NCBI GenBank assembly: GCA_039583705.1
Contig: JAVKSM010000037.1
Location: 1 to 24,850, forward strand
Direction: 5' to 3'
Length of the DNA: 24,850 bases
Origin: JAVKSM01 sp039583705
Lineage (GTDB): Bacteria > Actinomycetota > Actinomycetes > Mycobacteriales > Pseudonocardiaceae
Under the pieces are notes generated by a model that was not told the origin of the DNA, searched no databases, and saw only the letters and a list, made by a program, of their open reading frames with translations. Numbering within the stretch: position 1 is the first letter of the stretch; each line of letters opens with the position of its first letter. A program made the position numbers and the translations under genes. Positions 20,706-24,850 of the stretch are shown one piece after another.

Positions 20706-21806
20706 GTGGTCGACGTCCCTCCCGCGGCGGCCGGTCCTCGGTCGGGAGACCCGGAGTCGCAGGTGCGGCGTGCCGCGGATCCGGCGGTTGTGGGCCCGTG
20801 GTTGGCGCGGGAGCTGGGTGTGGCGGGCTGGCGGGACTGCACCCTGCGCCCGGTGGGCCACGGCCGGTCCAACCTCACCTTCCGGGTCGACTCGCCGGCG
20901 GGTAGCGCGGTGCTGCGCCGCCCACCGATGGGCGCCGTCGCGGCGACCGCCCACGACATGGGCCGTGAGCAGCGGGTGATCAGCGCCCTGGCCGACACCG
21001 CCGTCCCGGTGCCGGCGGTGCTCGCCACCTGCCCGGACGAGGACGTGATCGGGGCGCCCTTCTACGTGATGGAGCTGGTCGAGGGCGTCGTGCCGACGGG
21101 CGAGCTGCCCGCGGGCTGGGCGGGCAAGGAGGCCGAGCGCCGCCGGATGGGCGAGACGTTCGTCGACGGGCTGGCGGCGCTGCACAGCATCGACCCGGCG
21201 GCGGTCGGACTGTCTGACTTCGGGCGGCCGGAGGGGTTCCTGGCCCGGCAGGTCCGCCGTTGGCGTTGCCAGTGGGAGACGTGGCGGGCGGCCGAGGATC
21301 GCCCGGAGCTCACCGGGCTGGCCGACGCGCTGGACGAGGCGCTTCCCCCCTCTCCCGCGGCCACGATCGTGCACGGCGACTACCGCCTGGACAATGCCGT
21401 CTTCGCCGTCGACGACCCCGGGCGGATGCTCGCGGTGCTGGACTGGGAGATGTCGACGCTGGGTGACCCGCTCGCCGACCTCGGTCTGCTGATGGTCTAC
21501 TGGTACCAGCGCGAGGAGACGCCGCTGTGGCGGGCCGCGCAGCACCTTCCCAGCCCGACCCGGCTCCCCGGCTTCCCGTCGCGGGCGGAGATGGTGCAGG
21601 GCTACACCACGCGCACCGGGGCCGATGTCGAGGCGCTGCCGTGGTACACCGCGTTCGGGACCTTCAAGCTTGCCGTCGTCCTCGCCGGCATCCTCTCGCG
21701 GGTGCGGGCAGGTGCCGTGCCCGCCGAGATGGGCCGGGGGCTCGAGGACGCGCTCGACCCGCTGGTCGCCCTCGGCCACCACGTGCTGCGGCGCGGCCTG
21801 CGCTAG
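20706..21806 (+). CDS. Aminoglycoside-phosphotransferase-family kinase (ACAD10/11- or LvaA-like)
   Basis: A 366-residue protein-kinase-fold small-molecule phosphotransferase. The N-lobe has VGHGRSNLTFRVDSPAGSAV (nucleotide loop) and LRRPPMGAVAATAHDMGREQ; the C-lobe has FYVMELVEGVVPTG, the catalytic loop VHGDYRLDN (H223, D225, N230) and the metal-binding D246 in LDWEMSTLGDPLADLG. The RRPP and DWEMSTLGDP patterns place it with the kinase domain of ACAD10/11 and with bacterial LvaA, which phosphorylate 4-hydroxyacyl-CoA in the breakdown of 4-hydroxy acids. That specific substrate is inference; antibiotic inactivation is less likely. GTG 20706 is set by the TAGGGT box. I do not recall a homologue here in mycobacteria, so it looks inserted between the DUF4193 and LytR_C genes. 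Confidence 0.88.
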   Translation: MVDVPPAAAGPRSGDPESQVRRAADPAVVGPWLARELGVAGWRDCTLRPVGHGRSNLTFRVDSPAGSAVLRRPPMGAVAATAHDMGREQRVISALADTAVPVPAVLATCPDEDVIGAPFYVMELVEGVVPTGELPAGWAGKEAERRRMGETFVDGLAALHSIDPAAVGLSDFGRPEGFLARQVRRWRCQWETWRAAEDRPELTGLADALDEALPPSPAATIVHGDYRLDNAVFAVDDPGRMLAVLDWEMSTLGDPLADLGLLMVYWYQREETPLWRAAQHLPSPTRLPGFPSRAEMVQGYTTRTGADVEALPWYTAFGTFKLAVVLAGILSRVRAGAVPAEMGRGLEDALDPLVALGHHVLRRGLR

Positions 21807-21839
21807 TTGGTGCCGCCTTGGTGCTGCCTTGGTGCCGGA
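21807..21839. repeat. Three 11-bp direct repeats upstream of the LytR_C gene
   Basis: TTGGTGCCGCC (21807-21817), TTGGTGCTGCC (21818-21828) and TTGGTGCCGGA (21829-21839) follow each other without gaps, starting right after the kinase gene's stop codon. The 11-bp period equals one helical turn and the array ends 30 bases before the TAGGCT -10 box, a position suited to a regulator binding cooperatively on one face of the DNA. Confidence 0.7.
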
Positions 21840-21869
21840 GACGATGAAGATACCTCGCTACCGCGACAC

Positions 21870-21908
21870 TAGGCTGGGCGGCGGCGACGGTCGGGTCGCC
21901 GGGAGGGG
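21870..21908 (+). promoter_or_regulatory. Promoter -10 and ribosome site of the LytR_C gene
   Basis: TAGGCT (21870-21875) is the probable -10. GGGAGGGG (21901-21908) is a strong ribosome site ten bases before GTG 21919. Together they favour GTG 21919 over the in-frame ATG 21844, which would lie upstream of the promoter box. Confidence 0.5.
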
Positions 21909-21918
21909 ACGCGGCGAC

Positions 21919-22590
21919 GTGGCGTACGGCACTCCTGGCCGGTGGCGCACCGGCTACCGTCGGCGCAACCCGCTGCCGGCGGCGCTGGTGGCGCTCGCCC
22001 TCGGGGTCACGGCGATCGTCACCTGGTCCGTGGTGCTCGCCAGCACCGCCAACCCGTCCCAGGGCTCCTGCAACCCGCCCACGGCCAACCCTCCCGGGCC
22101 CGTGCCGGGCGTCGCGCAGGACCGCAGCGTGCTGGATGACCAGCAGCCCGTTCCGGCGACCGCGGTGCGGGTACACGTGCTCAACGGCAGCGGCCAGCGC
22201 GATCAAGCCAAGCTGGCCGCGAGCGAGCTGGCCGAGCTCGGCTTCGGCGAGGCCGGGGATCCGGCCAACGACCCGCTCTACCCGGACTCCGACCTGTCCT
22301 GTTTCGGTCAGATCCGCTACGGGCCAGCCGGGGCCGCGGCGGCACGGACGTTGAGCCTGGTCGTGCCGTGCGCCGAGCTCGTGCTGGACGGGCGGGGTGG
22401 CGACGTCGTCGACCTGTCCCTCGGTAAGGACTTCACCGACATCGACCCTCCGCGCTCGACCCGGAACGCCCTGGACGCGATAGCCCGGGTGGCTGCGACC
22501 GGCTCACCGGGCGCGCAACCGGCCAGCGCCGACACCGGCATCGACCCGGCGCAGCTCGACACGCTGCGCCAGGTCAACTGTGGTGGCTAG
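21919..22590 (+). CDS. cei: LytR_C-domain envelope protein (Cei-like)
   Basis: A 223-residue protein anchored by one membrane helix (about 19-41, PAALVALALGVTAIVTWSVV) after a basic N-terminus (RWRTGYRRRNPLP), so the rest is outside the cell. The extracytoplasmic LytR_C domain (about 83-175) has TAVRVHVLNGSGQRDQAKLA, LGFGEAGDPANDPLYPD and VVDLSLGKDFTDI. Four cysteines (C51, C129, C152, C221) lie outside the membrane and may form two disulphides. From memory Rv2700 of M. tuberculosis, named Cei for cell-envelope integrity, is the homologue at this position. It probably acts in cell-wall or polymer attachment together with LytR-CpsA-Psr enzymes; the exact role is unknown. It ends five bases before the convergent inositol-phosphatase gene. 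Confidence 0.88.
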   Translation: MAYGTPGRWRTGYRRRNPLPAALVALALGVTAIVTWSVVLASTANPSQGSCNPPTANPPGPVPGVAQDRSVLDDQQPVPATAVRVHVLNGSGQRDQAKLAASELAELGFGEAGDPANDPLYPDSDLSCFGQIRYGPAGAAAARTLSLVVPCAELVLDGRGGDVVDLSLGKDFTDIDPPRSTRNALDAIARVAATGSPGAQPASADTGIDPAQLDTLRQVNCGG

Positions 22591-22595
22591 GTCGC

Positions 22596-23447
22596 TCAGA
22601 CCTGGCCGGCGCCCAGCTCGCGCAACAGGGCACACAGCTCGTCGGCGACACCCGGTGCGGCCGCCAGGATGGCGTCCGCGCCGAGGCCGTCCGGGTCGAC
22701 ACCCGAGGGGTCAGGGAAGCGGACGGTGGCACCGGCTTCCTCGGCGATGAGCCCAGCGGCGGCCCAGTCCCAGCGGCGCAGACCGTGCTCCAGGTAGCCG
22801 TCGACCCAGCCGGCGGCGACCGCGCACAGGTCCAGGGCCGCCGAGCCCACCCGGCGGATGTCCCGCACCCTGCCGGCAAGCCCGGCGACCAGGGCCGCCT
22901 GCCGCTCGCGCCGCCCCGGCCGGTAGCCGAACCCGGTCGCGATGAGCGCGAGGTCCAGCCGGACCGCGGCGGAGGTCCGCAAGGCAGTGCCGTCCTGGTC
23001 CGCGCCGTGTCCCCGTGCCGCACGCCAGACCCGCCCGGAGGCCGGCTCGACGACGGCGCCCGCGAGCACGACGCCGTCCCGCTCGGCGGCGACCGAGACC
23101 GCGTACCACGGCAGGCCGTAGAGGTAGTTCACGGTCCCGTCGATCGGATCGACCACCCATCGCAGGCCCCCGGCGGAAACCTCGCCGCCACCGCCCTCCT
23201 CGCCGAGCACCGGCTCGCCGGGCCTTAGCTGCGCCAACCGCTCGCGGATGAGGCGCTCCGCCGCGGTGTCACCGGCGGTCACGACGTCAGTCTCGGACGA
23301 CTTCGTGTCGACCTCGGCGACGGCCTGCCCTCGCACCCGCTGGGCGAGGTGCGCGGCCTCCACCGCGACCTGCACCGCCACCTCGCGCAGGGCGAGCGCT
23401 TCGGCCGTCCCCGCCTCGTCCGACGTCGCCGTCTCATACGAACTCAC
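22596..23447 (-). CDS. suhB: Inositol monophosphatase family protein (SuhB-like)
   Basis: A 283-residue Mg-dependent phosphatase that probably hydrolyses inositol-1-phosphate or a related sugar phosphate. It shows KSSETDVVTAGDTAAERLI, the metal-binding GEEGG (82-86), the signature VVDPIDGTVNYLYGLPWY (about 98-115, metal ligands D100 and D103, Tyr in place of the usual Phe after N), and the second signature RWDWAAAGLIAEEAGATV near residue 227. The N-terminal ~25 residues are a non-conserved acidic tail. GTG 23447 is used, with GAGGGG abutting it. Inositol phosphatases supply myo-inositol for phosphatidylinositol and mycothiol in actinomycetes, but related members act on other phosphates. Position between the LytR_C gene and ppgK matches Rv2701c, from memory. 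Confidence 0.92.
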   Translation of the reverse strand: MSSYETATSDEAGTAEALALREVAVQVAVEAAHLAQRVRGQAVAEVDTKSSETDVVTAGDTAAERLIRERLAQLRPGEPVLGEEGGGGEVSAGGLRWVVDPIDGTVNYLYGLPWYAVSVAAERDGVVLAGAVVEPASGRVWRAARGHGADQDGTALRTSAAVRLDLALIATGFGYRPGRRERQAALVAGLAGRVRDIRRVGSAALDLCAVAAGWVDGYLEHGLRRWDWAAAGLIAEEAGATVRFPDPSGVDPDGLGADAILAAAPGVADELCALLRELGAGQV

Positions 23448-23499
23448 CCCCTCATCCGACCACAGGCTTGGGCACGACGCGGGGCCGCTGCGGGGACAT

Positions 23500-23505
23500 T
23501 AGGGT
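23500..23505 (+). promoter_or_regulatory. -10 box of a probable leaderless ppgK transcript
   Basis: TAGGGT ends six bases before ATG 23512, with no ribosome site between. No -35 is evident. Confidence 0.55.
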
Positions 23506-23511
23506 CCGGGC

Positions 23512-24267
23512 ATGAGCGATGCGCGCGGGTTCGGAGTGGACGTGGGCGGCTCCGGGATCAAGGGCAGCGTCGTCGATGTCGGGACCGGCCACCTGGCGCA
23601 GGTCCGGGTACGCCTGCCGACACCCGTGCCGTCGACCCCGCCCGCGGTTGCCGAAGCGGTCGCCGAGGTGGTCGCCAGGTTCGGCTGGGACGGGCCGGTT
23701 GGCGTGGCCCTGCCATGTGTCGTCAAGGACGGCACGACACTCACCGCCGCCAACATCGACCACGGCTGGCTGCAGACCGACGCCCGGGCGGTGCTGTCCG
23801 GGCGGCTGGGCGGACGCGAGATCGCCGTCCTCAACGACGCCGACGCAGCTGGGCTCGCGGAGGTGCGCTTCGGCGCCGGGCGGGGTCACCACGGCGTGGT
23901 CGTGCTGCTCACCTTCGGCACCGGGATCGGCAGTGCCCTGTTCCTGGACGGCGAGCTGGTGCCCAACACCGAGCTGGGTCACCTGGAGGTCGACGGCCAC
24001 GACGCGGAGACCAGGGCCGCTGCATCCGTCAAGGAGGAGCACCACATGTCGTGGGAGAAGTGGGCTAACCGGGTCAGCCGCTACATCCGCGTCCTGGAGG
24101 ACCTCGTGTGGCCGGACATGGTGGTCGTCGGCGGCGGGGTGAGCAGGAGGGCGGAGCGGTGGGTGCCGCTGCTGGAGGTCCGCACCCGGGTGGTGGCGGC
24201 TACGCTGCACAACGATGCCGGGATCGTCGGGGCGGCCCTGGCCGCCCGGGAACGGCTCGCACGATGA
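23512..24267 (+). CDS. ppgK: Polyphosphate glucokinase
   Basis: A 251-residue ROK-fold kinase that phosphorylates glucose to glucose-6-phosphate using polyphosphate, or ATP. The N-terminal phosphate motif is FGVDVGGSGIKGSVVD (D10). The sugar-binding part has VALPCVVKDGTTLTAANID, and the catalytic aspartate is in VLNDADAAGLAEVRFGAG. LLTFGTGIGSALFLDG is the second phosphate loop, and ELGHLEVDG holds the glucose-contacting glutamate and histidine. SVKEEHHMSWEKWANRV and VVVGGGVSRRAERWVPLL are characteristic of the PpgK subfamily rather than of ATP-only glucokinases. ATG 23512 sits six bases behind a TAGGGT box. It immediately precedes the sigA leader, as in mycobacteria. Confidence 0.96.
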   Translation: MSDARGFGVDVGGSGIKGSVVDVGTGHLAQVRVRLPTPVPSTPPAVAEAVAEVVARFGWDGPVGVALPCVVKDGTTLTAANIDHGWLQTDARAVLSGRLGGREIAVLNDADAAGLAEVRFGAGRGHHGVVVLLTFGTGIGSALFLDGELVPNTELGHLEVDGHDAETRAAASVKEEHHMSWEKWANRVSRYIRVLEDLVWPDMVVVGGGVSRRAERWVPLLEVRTRVVAATLHNDAGIVGAALAARERLAR

Positions 24268-24318
24268 GTTCCCGACCTGCGACAACCCTGATGCGCGCCC
24301 ACCGGGCGACAGCGTCGT

Positions 24319-24324
24319 TACAAT
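24319..24324 (+). promoter_or_regulatory. Probable -10 box of sigA
   Basis: TACAAT, one base from the TATAAT consensus and one of the most AT-rich spots in the region, would give a leader of about 100 nt before GTG 24435. A GC hairpin, CCGGG (24355-24359) with CCCGG (24365-24369), lies in this leader. No -35 match is seen at the expected distance. Confidence 0.5.
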
Positions 24325-24434
24325 GACGTAGCGCCCGCGGCAGCAGCCCGACCGCCGGGTGCCTCCCGGACCGAGGCGGCCGAGATATGCCCCCTCAGGC
24401 CCGCCGTGCAGCTGATCGTCGCGAAAGGTCGTAC

Positions 24435-24850
24435 GTGGCAGCCGCAGAACCCGCAGCCAGGACCAGCTCCTCCCCCGACGTGCCGGCGCGGCCTCGCCGG
24501 TCCGCGGCCCGAGCGGTGAAGAAGGTGTCCGACCCGGCGCCCGACGCTGTCGAGCCGGCCCAGGCTCGCGCCACGGCCGCCGGTCGGACCACAGCCGCAC
24601 CCGCCAAGGGCACCACCAGGACGCCGGCCAAGCGGGCGCGCCGCCGCACGGAATCGCAGCCGACGAACAGCGCGCCGGCCAAACCCGCGAAGGCGAGCCG
24701 CGCCGAGGCCGAGCCGAGCAGGGAGGCACCGGCCGTCGAGGACATCGACGTCGACCCGGCCGAGCTTGAGGACGTCGACCTCGACGCCGTCGCACCCGGT
24801 CCGGAGGATCTCGTGGACGACGAGGCCGTGGCCCTCGCGGACGTCGCGGA
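24435..24850 (+). CDS. sigA: Principal RNA polymerase sigma factor, N-terminal part (cut off)
   Basis: The 5' 138 codons of a gene that runs off the window. The encoded part is a low-complexity N-terminal extension: first Ala/Pro/Lys/Arg-rich (ARPRRSAARAVKK, TRTPAKRARRRTES), then acidic (VEDIDVDPAELEDVDLDAVA). This composition and order is typical of actinobacterial SigA/HrdB before the conserved sigma regions, and the place right after ppgK agrees with Rv2703. None of regions 1.2-4 is inside the window, so the call rests on context and composition. GTG 24435 is chosen because AAAGG lies six bases upstream and MAAAEP resembles known SigA starts; ATG 24387 is in frame and could add 16 residues. 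Confidence 0.85.
   Translation, partial: MAAAEPAARTSSSPDVPARPRRSAARAVKKVSDPAPDAVEPAQARATAAGRTTAAPAKGTTRTPAKRARRRTESQPTNSAPAKPAKASRAEAEPSREAPAVEDIDVDPAELEDVDLDAVAPGPEDLVDDEAVALADVA

Noticed and set aside
20487..21782. Upstream extension of the DUF4193 frame to 532 codons
   Set aside because: It runs through the phosphotransferase gene in antisense; ATG 20486 gives the standard N-terminus.
21844..21918. ATG 21844 as the start of the LytR_C protein
   Set aside because: It lies upstream of the likely -10 box and lacks a ribosome site, whereas GTG 21919 has GGGAGGGG at good spacing.
24268..24434. Riboswitch or small RNA in the sigA leader
   Set aside because: Only a short 5-bp GC hairpin is visible, with no known riboswitch core and no terminator ahead of the start.

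Overview
This window is chromosomal DNA from a very GC-rich actinomycete. Codon third positions are almost all G or C, GTG starts are frequent, and adjacent genes often overlap by GTGA or ATGA. Gene order and content suggest a Pseudonocardiaceae-like organism; that placement is inference, as no rRNA or other species marker is present.

Left part (1-8021). Two haem genes, hemG (cut by the window edge) and hemE, read leftward. Divergent from them are a DUF3000 gene, a NarL/LuxR-type response regulator with a degenerate receiver, an RNase D/HRDC nuclease, and the beta-oxidation pair fadA-fadB. The fadAB promoter (TTTACT / 16 bp / TAGGAT) is flanked and overlapped by two copies of an operator-like sequence. 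From memory, hemE-DUF3000-regulator-RNase D-fadA-fadB-(dxs) is an old arrangement also seen in Streptomyces, and mycobacteria keep hemY-hemE-DUF3000-RNase D-dxs.

Middle part (8045-15741). A leftward unit encodes dxs (first enzyme of the MEP isoprenoid pathway), an OmpR-type regulator and its histidine kinase, with almost no gaps. Beyond dxs is a decayed stretch: a helix-turn-helix gene broken by frameshifts and an internal deletion, and a short ORF that looks like the two ends of a FAD-dependent oxidoreductase. Three arrays of 15-bp tandem repeats, all keeping frame, lie in dxs and in this stretch. A two-gene unit follows: a FabF-type ketosynthase overlapping an AMP-dependent acyl-CoA ligase, with no ACP or other partner. 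This is the most accessory-looking part of the window.

Right part (15867-24850). This is the conserved block upstream of the principal sigma factor: two TrkA/RCK potassium-channel regulators (CeoB/CeoC-like), then leftward DUF3159, OB-fold, DUF3710 and dut genes, DUF3093 (rightward), DUF4193 (leftward), an inserted aminoglycoside-phosphotransferase-like kinase, a LytR_C/Cei-like envelope protein, an inositol-phosphatase-family gene (leftward), polyphosphate glucokinase ppgK and the 5' part of sigA. From memory this matches M. tuberculosis Rv2691-Rv2703 closely, apart from the kinase.

A recurrent regulatory feature is a TANNNT box ending 6-8 nt before the start codon, as expected for leaderless mRNAs. 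It occurs at DUF3000, the ketosynthase gene, dut, DUF3093, the kinase gene and ppgK. At dut/DUF3093 two such boxes on opposite strands overlap by two bases. There are no tRNA or rRNA genes, insertion sequences or CRISPR arrays that I can support, and no gene-free stretch exceeds 300 bases.
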